From Treponema sp. (GTDB lineage Bacteria; Spirochaetota; Spirochaetia; Treponematales; Treponemataceae): a stretch of 64,000 bases of DNA. A program made the translations under genes and the position numbers. Positions 52,646-60,778 of the stretch are shown here, one piece after another. Location: NCBI GenBank assembly GCA_024402505.1, contig JAKSTP010000001.1, positions 147,404 to 211,403 on the forward strand. The letters run 5' to 3'. Every line of letters begins with the position of its first letter. Positions within the stretch are counted from its first letter, which is position 1. The notes beneath the pieces were generated by a model. It had not been told where the DNA came from. It made no database searches and worked only from the letters and a program-made list of their open reading frames with translations.

Positions 52646-53896
52646 ATGAAAAAGAAAATTCCTATTACCCTTTTGTGCGGTTATCTTGGAGCCGGTAAAA
52701 CTACCCTTCTGAACAGAATCCTTACAAACCAGAAAGGCTATAAAGTTGCAGTTATTGTAAATGACATTGGCGAAGTAAACGTTGATGCAAACCTTATTTC
52801 AAAAGAAGCAGCCATTACCGATACATCAAGTATCCTGCCACTTACAAACGGATGTATCTGCTGTACTCTCAAAAGTGACATGGTAAAAGGTATTGAAGAC
52901 CTTATGAAAACAGGTAAATACGACTATGTTCTTATTGAAGCCAGTGGTGTTTGTGAACCTCTTCCTATTGCTCAGGCAATTGAAACAATCGAAATTGGTA
53001 ATCTTGCCAACGTTATTGGTGTTGTTGATGCAGCCCGCCTTGTAGATGAATTTGCCAGTGGACAGGATCTTCTTAAAGATGATGTTGATGAAGAAGATAT
53101 TGAATCTCTCCTTATCCAGCAGATTGAATTCTGTTCAACACTTATCGTAAACAAACGTGACCTTGTTACAGACGAACAGATGAAAGAAGTTCGTGCAGTA
53201 ATCAACAAGATTCAGCCAAATGTAAAGGTTTTTGAAACCACAAACTGTGATATTCCTCTCGAAGAAATCATTGGAAAAGACAACTTCGATTTTGAAACTG
53301 TTTACGCAAGTGCCGGTTGGGTTGCCGAACTTGAAAAACACGATGCCGAAATGGAAGAAGAACACCATCACCACCATGATGACGATGATGATGATCATGA
53401 CGAAGAACATGAACACGAACATCACCACCACCACGACCATGAAGAACACGAACCTGGTTGCGAAGGCGGAGAAAAATGTCACTGCCATGGACACCACCAC
53501 CATGAACACAAACACGAAGGTGCCGATGAAGACGAATACGGAATCGGTTCATTTGTTTACTACCGCCGAAAACCATTCGACCGCATTAAACTTGACGAAT
53601 ATGCCAGCCGCTGGCCACGTGCAATTATCCGCTGCAAAGGTGTTATGTGGTTTGCAGATGAAGAAGACATGGCTTACGTTCTTGAAACTTCTGGCCGCCA
53701 GATTCAGGCCGGATATTCTGGACAGTGGCTTGCAAGTCTTCCAAAACGGGAACAGGAAAAAATCTTCAAACAGGAACCTGATGCAAAAAAAGACTGGGAT
53801 GAAACTGTGGGCGACCGCATGATTAAACTGGTTGTAATTGGAAAACATCTGGACCGAAAAGCCATTGAAGCAGACCTGGACGCCTGCCTTAAATAA
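52646..53896 (+). CDS. COG0523 GTPase, zinc metallochaperone with His-rich insert
   Basis: The 416-residue G3E-family GTPase has the P-loop GYLGAGKTTLLNRIL at 12-26, the metal motif NGCICCTL (CxCC) near 69-76, GVVDAARLVDEF and NKRD for guanine specificity. A low-complexity insertion at ~234-291 is built almost entirely of His, Asp and Glu with CHCHGHHHHEH at its end, before the CobW C-terminal domain (IRCKGVMWFADE). This type hands Zn(II) to client enzymes under zinc limitation (family knowledge; ZNG1/YeiR/ZigA). Proximity to folE2 fits a zinc-sparing set. A GAGG ribosome-binding site is present. Confidence 0.9.
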   Translation: MKKKIPITLLCGYLGAGKTTLLNRILTNQKGYKVAVIVNDIGEVNVDANLISKEAAITDTSSILPLTNGCICCTLKSDMVKGIEDLMKTGKYDYVLIEASGVCEPLPIAQAIETIEIGNLANVIGVVDAARLVDEFASGQDLLKDDVDEEDIESLLIQQIEFCSTLIVNKRDLVTDEQMKEVRAVINKIQPNVKVFETTNCDIPLEEIIGKDNFDFETVYASAGWVAELEKHDAEMEEEHHHHHDDDDDDHDEEHEHEHHHHHDHEEHEPGCEGGEKCHCHGHHHHEHKHEGADEDEYGIGSFVYYRRKPFDRIKLDEYASRWPRAIIRCKGVMWFADEEDMAYVLETSGRQIQAGYSGQWLASLPKREQEKIFKQEPDAKKDWDETVGDRMIKLVVIGKHLDRKAIEADLDACLK

Positions 53897-53908
53897 TCAG
53901 CATTCCGT

Positions 53909-54007
53909 GCATAAAAAAGCGGGGAACCCCTAAAAAGCAATTTTGTGAAAATACGGTAGTATTTTCACAAGGTAGACTATTTTCTGGTGAGCCCCGTTTT
54001 TTTATGC
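53909..54007. repeat. Nested-hairpin element with 16-nt terminal inverted repeats
   Basis: GCATAAAAAAGCGGGG (53909-53924) pairs with CCCCGTTTTTTTATGC (53992-54007), one mismatch in 16. Inside is a perfect 12-bp hairpin, TTGTGAAAATAC-GGTA-GTATTTTCACAA (53943-53970). It probably ends transcription of the COG0523 gene. Its inner arm shares GGTAGTATTTTC with elements at 51898 and 57207. Confidence 0.75.
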
Positions 54008-54068
54008 CCGCTAAGTTTTTTCCTACCTCCTTAAGCTTGTATTTTCTCTCCGTTTATTTATCATTCTT

Positions 54069-54320
54069 TCAATTTTCATTAGTAACACATTGAGTCTTGT
54101 ACTTTTTCTGATATAGCCTTAAAAATCTACGCTCCGAAATCATTTTTATTCTTAATCCTTTTCCAGTAAAAAAAACAATGCAGTCAGCAAACTTCTTTGG
54201 TGTATTACGTGTATGAAACAGCACAAAGCCTCTCTTTTTTTCTTTCATCAAAAGTCTGCACTGAAGGCAGAGGGCCTGAGGAATATCAAAGTCCTTTTCG
54301 CTGTTTTTTGTTTCACTCAT
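54069..54320 (-). CDS. Small Cys-containing protein, unknown
   Basis: An 83-residue protein with a good start: GGAGG ends 6 nt before the ATG, and a TATTAT lies just upstream of it, with a weak -35. The product is basic (KEKKRGFVLFHTRNTPKKF, SERRFLRLYQKKYK) and has LCLQCRLL, a CxxC pair, plus a further cysteine in ADCIVFF. There are no membrane segments. I do not recognise the family; a nucleic-acid-binding or redox role cannot be told apart. It is transcribed away from folD, in a gap that otherwise holds nothing clear. Confidence 0.6.
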   Translation of the reverse strand: MSETKNSEKDFDIPQALCLQCRLLMKEKKRGFVLFHTRNTPKKFADCIVFFTGKGLRIKMISERRFLRLYQKKYKTQCVTNEN

Positions 54321-54500
54321 TTTCCGCCTCCACCTATAATATGGGCGCCAACAGGATTTTTCGGCAAAATCAATGCTAAATTCTAAAAAAAAAATATTAA
54401 AAAATCACTTTTTTCCCATACTGATTGAAAAATCACTTCAAAAATGAGAAAATAGGACAAGTTTTTCGGGCAAATAAAGCCCATTTTTTGGAGGAAAAAC

Positions 54501-55373
54501 ATGAGTGCAACTATCATTGATGGAAAACAGATTGCAGCAGATACACGGGCTGAAGTAGCAGCAAAAACAGCAGAACTTAAGGCAAAAGGCATTGTTCCTT
54601 GTCTTGCAGTTATTCTTGTTGGCGAAAATCCAGCCAGCGTATCTTACGTTACAGGAAAACAGAAAGCCCTTGCTGAATGCGGCATGAAAGATGAATCTGT
54701 TCACCTTCCGGAAAGCACCAGCGAAGAAGAACTTCTTGCACTTATCGACAAACTGAATAAAGATGTCTCGGTTCACGGCATTCTTGTTCAGCTTCCACTT
54801 CCAAAACACATCAACGAAGAAAAAGTTCTTCTTGCAATTGATCCTGAAAAAGATGTAGACGGATTCCATCCTGTAAACGTAGGAAACATGATGATTGGAA
54901 AAAAAGCTTTCCTGCCTTGTACACCACATGGAATCATCGTTCTCCTTGAAAAAATGGGCATTGAAACAAAAGGAAAACACGCCGTAGTTATTGGCCGATC
55001 AAATATCGTAGGAAAACCAGTAAGCATTCTTCTGGCCCGCCGGGAAACAAACTGTACTGTTACAATCTGCCACACAGGTACTCCGGATATTGGAACTTTT
55101 ACAAAACAGGCCGACATTATTGTTGCAGCCAGTGGCCATCCAAATACAGTAACTGCCGACATGGTAAAAGAAGGTGCTGTAGTTATTGACGTTGGTGTAA
55201 ACCGCATTCCTGACAGCACAAAAAAATCTGGTTTCCGCCTTGTAGGAGACGTTGATTTTGAAGCCATCAAAGAAAAAGCCAGCTTTATTACACCGGTTCC
55301 AGGCGGAGTTGGACCAATGACAATCGCCATGCTTATGGCAAACACCCTTGAAAGCGCCGAAAACAGAAAATGA
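54501..55373 (+). CDS. folD: Bifunctional methylenetetrahydrofolate dehydrogenase/cyclohydrolase
   Basis: The 290-residue FolD converts 5,10-methylene-THF to 10-formyl-THF using NADP+. The motifs are [14 protein letters not shown] (Y-x3-K catalytic pair), [28 protein letters not shown], and [18 protein letters not shown] for the cofactor; [12 protein letters not shown] is the closing signature. GGAGG precedes the ATG. A small GGGC/GCCC hairpin lies at the ribosome-binding site. It overlaps folE2 by 4 nt, so the two folate genes are coupled. Confidence 0.97.
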   Translation: MSATIIDGKQIAADTRAEVAAKTAELKAKGIVPCLAVILVGENPASVSYVTGKQKALAECGMKDESVHLPESTSEEELLALIDKLNKDVSVHGILVQLPLPKHINEEKVLLAIDPEKDVDGFHPVNVGNMMIGKKAFLPCTPHGIIVLLEKMGIETKGKHAVVIGRSNIVGKPVSILLARRETNCTVTICHTGTPDIGTFTKQADIIVAASGHPNTVTADMVKEGAVVIDVGVNRIPDSTKKSGFRLVGDVDFEAIKEKASFITPVPGGVGPMTIAMLMANTLESAENRK

Positions 55374-56149
55374 AAGATATCCAAAGCGAAAAAGATGAAA
55401 GAAACGTTCCACTGCAGAAAGTTGGCGTTAAAAATGTAGAATACCCTATTCAGGTTCTTGATAAAAACAACAAGGCTCAGCACACTACTGCCACCGTGGA
55501 TCTTTTTGTAAACCTTCCTCATCATTATAAAGGCACCCACATGAGCCGTTTTATCGAGGTGTTTCACAGGTATCATACAAATCTTTCATTTACACATTTC
55601 TGGGAACTTCTGGAAGAAATCCGAACAAAACTGGATGCACAGAAGGCTTATGGAAAAATCACTTTCCCTTATTTCATAGAAAAAGAAGCTCCTGTTTCAA
55701 AAAGCAAAGGATTCATGAACTATCTTTGCACTTATGAAGCCACCGTAAGCGAAAGTTCCCGGGATTTTTACATTACAGTGGAAGTGCCTGTTACTACTTT
55801 GTGCCCCTGCTCAAAAGCCATCAGTGATTATGGTGCCCACAACCAGAGGGGAACTGTCCGGGTAAAACTTCTGTACGATTCATTTTTCTGGCTTGAAGAT
55901 TTAATCTCTGTAATTGAAAACTGTGCTTCAGGTCCTTTGTATTCAGTTCTGAAGCGTCAGGATGAAAAATACGTTACCGAAAGTGCCTACGACAACCCGC
56001 GTTTTGTAGAAGATGTTGTTCGGGAAGTGTACATTGCTCTGGAAAATTTCAAGATTGAAAAACCATTCCAGTGGTTCAGCATTGAAGCCGAAAACTACGA
56101 AAGCATCCATAACCACAACGCCTACGCTTATACAGAAAAAAAGATTTAG
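55370..56149 (+). CDS. folE2: GTP cyclohydrolase FolE2 (type IB)
   Basis: The 259-residue enzyme makes 7,8-dihydroneopterin triphosphate, the first step of folate (and queuosine) synthesis. Family IB signatures are visible: [31 protein letters not shown] (the catalytic cysteine region, ~residues 142-161) and [10 protein letters not shown]. Type IB enzymes do not depend on zinc, unlike FolE, and can use Mn or other metals. It overlaps folD (ATGA), so folate one-carbon genes form an operon, near the zinc GTPase gene. Confidence 0.95.
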   Translation: MKDIQSEKDERNVPLQKVGVKNVEYPIQVLDKNNKAQHTTATVDLFVNLPHHYKGTHMSRFIEVFHRYHTNLSFTHFWELLEEIRTKLDAQKAYGKITFPYFIEKEAPVSKSKGFMNYLCTYEATVSESSRDFYITVEVPVTTLCPCSKAISDYGAHNQRGTVRVKLLYDSFFWLEDLISVIENCASGPLYSVLKRQDEKYVTESAYDNPRFVEDVVREVYIALENFKIEKPFQWFSIEAENYESIHNHNAYAYTEKKI

Positions 56150-56159
56150 ATAAAGGGTG

Positions 56160-56236
56160 TCACACGGATTGGTTCGCACCTACGGTGCTCACTATACAAA
56201 ACTGCAAAGTTCGTAGAACTTTGCCAATCCGTGTGA
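56160..56236. repeat. Three-way-junction-like inverted repeat
   Basis: TCACACGGATTGG (56160-56172) pairs perfectly with CCAATCCGTGTGA (56224-56236). Inside are two more hairpins, GCACC-TAC-GGTGC and CAAAGTTC-GTA-GAACTTTG. The resulting shape (13-bp outer stem, two arms) occupies the whole folE2-pgeF gap. Confidence 0.75.
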
Positions 56237-56255
56237 TAAAAAATCAGAGGATTTC

Positions 56256-57056
56256 ATGGAAACTAATATAGAAAAATTAAATATTTCAACTTCCTCAAAC
56301 TATTTTTCTGCACCATTTCTTTACCATGGCAAACTTCTTACTGACGGTCCTCGCTGGCATCTTACAAACCTTTCCAACGGGTCCATGCGGTTTCGCTGGA
56401 ACGAAACAAACGAACTTAGAAATGCTTTTTTTAAAAACACTTTTCCATCATTAAAAGTAACTCCCGTTGAACTTATTCACTCCCAGGATGTAGTAATAGC
56501 CCGCACCCAGGATGACACAAAAAACCTTCAGGCAGACGGAATTATTACTCAGAACATGGAACTTCTTCCTGTAATCACTGTGGCAGACTGTATGCCAATT
56601 TATCTATACGATCCTGTTTCAAAATTTTTTGGAGTTCTTCATTCAGGATGGAAAGGAACTGGAATCATTACAAAAGCTATAGAAAAAGCAAAAGAAGTTT
56701 TTGGCGCAAAACCTGAAAATATCTGCGTTGTAATGGGACCACACATTCACAATTGCTGCTACATAGTTGATGAGGAACGGGCCTCCTATTTTACAGCCAA
56801 TTTTGGACCAGACTGCGTTTCACCTGCCACCGAAGAAGCAAAAAGCCGCATTGACTGGAACAACGGCACAGGTCCTCTATATGCACTTTCCCTTGAAAAA
56901 GCAAACCTTTATGCAATAAAAAAGGCAGGCATTCCTGAAGATAACATTCTATCATGCAAGGACTGCACTGCCTGTTCAAACAATCTTGGATCCCACCGCC
57001 GGCAAATGTCCCAAACCGGCACATTCACCGTAATGGCCGCCTTCGTATCGCAATAA
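56256..57056 (+). CDS. pgeF: YfiH/LACC1-family multicopper-type oxidoreductase (purine nucleoside phosphorylase)
   Basis: The 266-residue protein matches the polyphenol oxidase/YlmD/YfiH family: ITVADCMPIYLYDP, FFGVLHSGWKGTGIITKAIE (catalytic HxGWKG), VVMGPHIHNCCYIVDEE (Cys and His zinc ligands) and CSNNLGSHRRQ near the end. Members act as purine nucleoside phosphorylases/adenosine deaminases (LACC1-like) and, in E. coli, correct mis-incorporated amino acids in peptidoglycan precursors. The exact role here is not resolved. AGAGG supports the start. It ends 2 nt before the inverted-repeat element at 57059. Confidence 0.9.
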   Translation: METNIEKLNISTSSNYFSAPFLYHGKLLTDGPRWHLTNLSNGSMRFRWNETNELRNAFFKNTFPSLKVTPVELIHSQDVVIARTQDDTKNLQADGIITQNMELLPVITVADCMPIYLYDPVSKFFGVLHSGWKGTGIITKAIEKAKEVFGAKPENICVVMGPHIHNCCYIVDEERASYFTANFGPDCVSPATEEAKSRIDWNNGTGPLYALSLEKANLYAIKKAGIPEDNILSCKDCTACSNNLGSHRRQMSQTGTFTVMAAFVSQ

Positions 57057-57058
57057 AA

Positions 57059-57250
57059 CCTTCTGAAGGACAAGATAAACTGTCTTTGAAAATACGGGAA
57101 GGAAGGCAGCGGCTGACAAAAACACCCGCAGGACGGAACATAGTTTCCTTGCCGGCCTGCGCGTGTAGCGACGCTAGCTAGCGGTTTTGGCTGCTGCTGA
57201 CTGACTGGTAGTATTTTCAATTGGTAGGTTGATAATTATCCTTCAGAAGT
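57059..57250. repeat. 192-nt structured inverted-repeat element between convergent genes
   Basis: The ends are CCTTCTGAAGGA (57059-57070) and TCCTTCAGAAG (57240-57250), themselves palindromic and matching as an inverted pair. Inside are GAAAATAC (57088) facing GTATTTTC (57211), GCAGCGGC facing GGCTGCTGC, and a core stem ACACCCGCAGGACGG with CCGGCCTGCGCGTGT around a 15-nt loop, plus a CGCTAGCTAGCG palindrome. The core is GC-rich compared with its surroundings. It may be a bidirectional terminator, a structured RNA, or a MITE-like insertion. Confidence 0.7.
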
Positions 57251-57253
57251 CTT

Positions 57254-57898
57254 TTAGTCTGTTACAACGTTGCGCCACAATGCTTTTGGGCGTTTGGGGT
57301 CTATTCCGCATTTTTCAAAAATTTCAGGTACTGTTACAAAAGTGTAGCCCTGTTCTTTCAGCATAGGCACAATTCTGTCTACGGCTTCCAAAGTTTTTTC
57401 ATTATTAAGCATATCGTGTAAAAGATAGATTGCACCATTTCCGGCCATTTCCATCATGCGTTTTACTCGTTCATCGGCGCTTACTTCAGGAACCCAGTCT
57501 TCACAGCCAAGGCCGCAGATAAATGGTAGCTCAATATTGTCGTACATCTCATCATTTACACAGATGAATGGGGGACGGAAAAAAGCTGGTGCAACGCCAG
57601 TAACGCTTTCAATCAAAGCCGAAGTGCGTTTTATTTCATCTTTTATCTGTTCACCATTAAATTTTGTCATATCCGAGTGAGTCCAGGAATGATTCTGAAT
57701 ATCACATCCCCAGTCAAAACAGGCCTTCATTACAGGCTTTGTTTCTTCATTGATGTACTGGCCTTCTACAAAAAAACTTGCCTTAATATCATGCTTTTTC
57801 AAAAGTGCCAGCATTTTTGGTGTAATGTCCGTATTTGGACCGTCATCAAAAGAAAGAGCAACATATTTCTTTCCATCTGGTGCTGTGTTGGTGTTCAT
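57254..57898 (-). CDS. Polysaccharide deacetylase (NodB/CE4), cytosolic-type
   Basis: The 214-residue protein (from the ATG at 57898, 11 nt after GGAGG) has the CE4 motifs: ALSFDDGPNTDITPKML (catalytic Asp and metal Asp), IQNHSWTHSDM (HxxxxH metal ligands), FFRPPF, and IYLLHDM with the catalytic histidine. There is no signal peptide, so it acts in the cytoplasm, or on a cytosolic lipid-linked sugar, unless exported by another route. The upstream ATG at 57922 would put the ribosome-binding site inside the coding region. It should remove N- or O-acetyl groups from a carbohydrate. Confidence 0.88.
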   Translation of the reverse strand: MNTNTAPDGKKYVALSFDDGPNTDITPKMLALLKKHDIKASFFVEGQYINEETKPVMKACFDWGCDIQNHSWTHSDMTKFNGEQIKDEIKRTSALIESVTGVAPAFFRPPFICVNDEMYDNIELPFICGLGCEDWVPEVSADERVKRMMEMAGNGAIYLLHDMLNNEKTLEAVDRIVPMLKEQGYTFVTVPEIFEKCGIDPKRPKALWRNVVTD

Positions 57899-58063
57899 AA
57901 TCTCAAATTCCTCCATTGTCATCTAATAACCAATATTATTATATAATAAAATATGTAGATTTTTTAGAGATTTCTACTTGAAACTCCCAAAAATTATGAT
58001 ATAATTTTTATAATAGTATGGAGACTAGTTTATTTAATAGTTATTTTCGGGAGGTCGGTCTAT

Positions 58064-60289
58064 ATGCAGAAAAGACATGACATCAACATACTGGTTGCTG
58101 ATGATAATTTCGCAAACCGTTCCCTACTCCAGGCTATTCTTGGTAAGACTTATAATATCATTCAGGCAAAAGACGGGCAAGAAGCCTGGTCAATTCTTGA
58201 AAACAATCGCATAGATATTGCTATCCTCGATCTTGTAATGCCGAACATTGACGGCTTTACACTTCTTGATGCCATTCACCGCAACGAAAATTACACTCAC
58301 ATTCCCGTTGTTATTATCTCGGCAAATGATGATAAAAAGAACCAGATTATGTCTCTTGATTACGGTGCCGTTGATATTCTTGGCAAACCTTTTGATCCGG
58401 AAGTAGTAACCCACCGCATTCAGAACCTTGTTGACCGCCTTGAAATGAATAAACTCCGGGCAAACCAGGACCGTATGACAATGGAACTGGCCCGAAAGAT
58501 GGATATTCTTGAAATGTCCCAGATGGATAAAGTTACGGGCATTTACAACCGGGAAACCTTCTCATCAATTCTTTCGGAAATGCTTATTTGCAACCCTGAC
58601 GTTCAGTTCGACCTTCTTCGCATAGACATTGACCGCTTCAAGGTTTTCAATGACACTTTCGGTGTTGGAGCCGGCGACAATGTTCTTAAAAAAGTTGGCG
58701 CCATTCTTAAAGGCATTCATTCACGTCTTACCATTTACGGACGATGGCATGCCGACCACTTTATCATTGTAACACCTAGAAACAATTACGATCCAGAAAA
58801 GCTCATGAAGATTATTACAAAACAGCTTCAGAAAGGCTTCATGGAATTCGAATTTGTTCTCCGCATGGGCATTTATCAGATTGATGATCCAAGTGTTGAT
58901 CCAACAATACTTTGTGACCGTGCAATGCTGGCCCTTAAAACCCTTAAAGATGATTACACCCACCATATAGCCTATTACAATGAATCAATGCGCACTTCCC
59001 TTCTGGAAGAACAGCAGCTCATCAATGACATGGAAAATGCACTTGCTACAGGACAGTTCCAGGTTTATATCCAGCCTCAGTATAATTATGCCACACACCG
59101 TCTTTCAGGGGCCGAAGCATTAGTAAGATGGATTCATCCTGAAAAAGGCATTATTTCACCAGGTGTTTTCATTCCTATTTTTGAACGAAATGGTTTCATT
59201 ACAAAACTTGATGAATATATCTGGGATCAGACCTGCCGGCTTCTGCGAAAATGGCTTGATGAAGGACTTCAGCCGGTTCCTGTTTCGGTAAACATTTCGC
59301 GAAAAGACATCTACAATCCTGATCTCTGTAAGATTCTTTGCGAGCTTATTAAAAAACACGATCTTACTACAGACCTTCTGCGCCTTGAAATTACAGAAAG
59401 CGCCTGTATGGATGATCCGGACCAGCTGATTGCCATTGTTTCTACCTTGAAAAAACATGGTTTCTGCGTTGAAATGGACGATTTTGGATCGGGATTCTCT
59501 TCTTTGAATACACTTAAGGACGTTCCTGTTGATATCCTTAAACTGGACATGAAATTCTTGGGCGCAGAACAGACTCCGGACATTACACAGAAGTCTGAAC
59601 GGGGCGGAACAATTCTTTCTTCCATTGTGCGCATGGCAAGCCGACTAAATCTGCCTATCATTGCAGAAGGTGTTGAAACCCTTGAGCAGGCCGACTTCCT
59701 TAAAAGCATCGGCTGTCTTTTCATGCAGGGCTACTACTTTGCAAAACCAATTCCAGCCGACGAATACAAAGAAATTCTCAAGGACAATCCTTTCCACGTT
59801 CTGGAAATTACAAAAGCTCCTGAATCAAAAACACAAATTGACTTCCTGGATTACTCGGTTCTGTCTTCTGAACTTTTTGATAAATATGTAGGTGCTGCAG
59901 CTATTTTTGAATACTCCCCTGCCAGCTACCACATAGATATTCTTCGCATGAACACCAAGTTCGTAAGTCAGTTAAATCTTACAACAGAAAATATACCTAC
60001 CGAACATGATTTCAAAAAGAAGGTTTTTGGTAATGATGCTATAAACGATATGCTGAAAATTCTTGATGAAGCATTGTCTACAAAGGCAGAAACTGTTGGT
60101 GAAATTACTCTCCCAGGCTTTGGTGAACCTGTAAATCTCTTTGTAAGGGTTCAGCACCTTTCCGACAAAGCATTGAGTCACATCTTCTTTGTAAACATTG
60201 AAAATATTACCAGCCGCACAAGGCTCATTCATGAAAACGAAGCACTTCTTGCAGAACTGGAAGAGCTTAAAGCAAAACTGAACGCATAA
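58064..60289 (+). CDS. REC - degenerate GGDEF - EAL signalling protein (predicted c-di-GMP phosphodiesterase)
   Basis: The 741-residue protein begins with a receiver domain (phospho-acceptor D56 in AILDLVMPNIDG, K near SANDDKKNQ... and KPF). The GGDEF domain (~155-315) reads YGRWHADHF where GG(D/E)EF should be, so cyclase activity is probably lost. The EAL domain (~325-575) keeps GAEALVRW, SVNISRKD, LEITES, DDFGSGFSSL, LKLD, AEGVET and the final MQGYYFAKPIP, so phosphodiesterase activity is expected. A C-terminal ~150-residue sensor-like region ends in a coiled coil (ENEALLAELEELKAKLNA). GGGAGG precedes the ATG. It is convergent with an HPt gene that could be its phospho-donor. Confidence 0.9.
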   Translation: MQKRHDINILVADDNFANRSLLQAILGKTYNIIQAKDGQEAWSILENNRIDIAILDLVMPNIDGFTLLDAIHRNENYTHIPVVIISANDDKKNQIMSLDYGAVDILGKPFDPEVVTHRIQNLVDRLEMNKLRANQDRMTMELARKMDILEMSQMDKVTGIYNRETFSSILSEMLICNPDVQFDLLRIDIDRFKVFNDTFGVGAGDNVLKKVGAILKGIHSRLTIYGRWHADHFIIVTPRNNYDPEKLMKIITKQLQKGFMEFEFVLRMGIYQIDDPSVDPTILCDRAMLALKTLKDDYTHHIAYYNESMRTSLLEEQQLINDMENALATGQFQVYIQPQYNYATHRLSGAEALVRWIHPEKGIISPGVFIPIFERNGFITKLDEYIWDQTCRLLRKWLDEGLQPVPVSVNISRKDIYNPDLCKILCELIKKHDLTTDLLRLEITESACMDDPDQLIAIVSTLKKHGFCVEMDDFGSGFSSLNTLKDVPVDILKLDMKFLGAEQTPDITQKSERGGTILSSIVRMASRLNLPIIAEGVETLEQADFLKSIGCLFMQGYYFAKPIPADEYKEILKDNPFHVLEITKAPESKTQIDFLDYSVLSSELFDKYVGAAAIFEYSPASYHIDILRMNTKFVSQLNLTTENIPTEHDFKKKVFGNDAINDMLKILDEALSTKAETVGEITLPGFGEPVNLFVRVQHLSDKALSHIFFVNIENITSRTRLIHENEALLAELEELKAKLNA

Positions 60290-60295
60290 ACAAAA

Positions 60296-60362
60296 GATCC
60301 CGAAACAAGTTCGGGATGACAATGCGCTGTCAACTGTCATGCTGAACTTGTTTCAGCATCTC
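60296..60362. repeat. Type C and type B palindromic repeats between convergent genes
   Basis: ATCCCGAAACAAGTTCGGGAT (60298-60318) and ATGCTGAACTTGTTTCAGCAT (60339-60359) lie between the stop codons of the REC-EAL and HPt genes and can serve as a bidirectional terminator. Confidence 0.85.
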
Positions 60363-60363
60363 A

Positions 60364-60732
60364 TTACTCAGCGGCCTTTTTTATTCCCTCAATAACTTTG
60401 ATGTAGGCTTTTTCAAAAAGTGGATAAGATCTTTTGATATTTTCTTCATTACCTTTGTAGTTATCTCCACGCACATAATCGCAAAGCTCACTGGCAATAG
60501 CAAAAAGTTCCGTCATATCACAGTTTCCACTGGCACCCTTAATTTCATGAACCGCATTAAACAGCATTTCGTAATCATTTTCCTGAAAGGCTTTCTGGGC
60601 TTCATGAAGGCAATGATCATCTTCGGCAAAGTTCATAAGAACCATTTCGTAGATTTCCTTGTCGCCGGCAAAACGAGCCAGTCCCTTTTCATATTCAATA
60701 CCGTTTTCTACAAGTAAAGCTGTATTCATCAT
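60364..60732 (-). CDS. HPt (histidine phosphotransfer) domain protein
   Basis: This 122-residue all-helical protein consists of a single HPt domain. The phospho-accepting histidine is H62 in FNAVHEIKGASGN (family pattern HxxKGxSxx). GLARFAGDKEIYEMVLMNF upstream is the usual first helix. It passes phosphoryl groups between a hybrid kinase and a response regulator; the convergent REC-EAL protein is a natural candidate but kinase genes are not in view. An AGGGG ribosome-binding site precedes the ATG. A second ATG follows the first directly and could also be used. Confidence 0.9.
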   Translation of the reverse strand: MMNTALLVENGIEYEKGLARFAGDKEIYEMVLMNFAEDDHCLHEAQKAFQENDYEMLFNAVHEIKGASGNCDMTELFAIASELCDYVRGDNYKGNEENIKRSYPLFEKAYIKVIEGIKKAAE

Positions 60733-60778
60733 TTTCCCCTGCTTATCTTTCTAATTATACTTCACATCTTTAAGAGTT

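Noticed and set aside
53268..53576. Minus-strand open frame rich in His and Arg
   Set aside because: Shadow of the His/Asp-rich insert of the COG0523 GTPase; no ribosome-binding site or family resemblance.
54788..55576. Long minus-strand open frame (262 codons) opposite folD
   Set aside because: Antisense to the conserved folD and folE2 coding sequence, with no recognisable domain.
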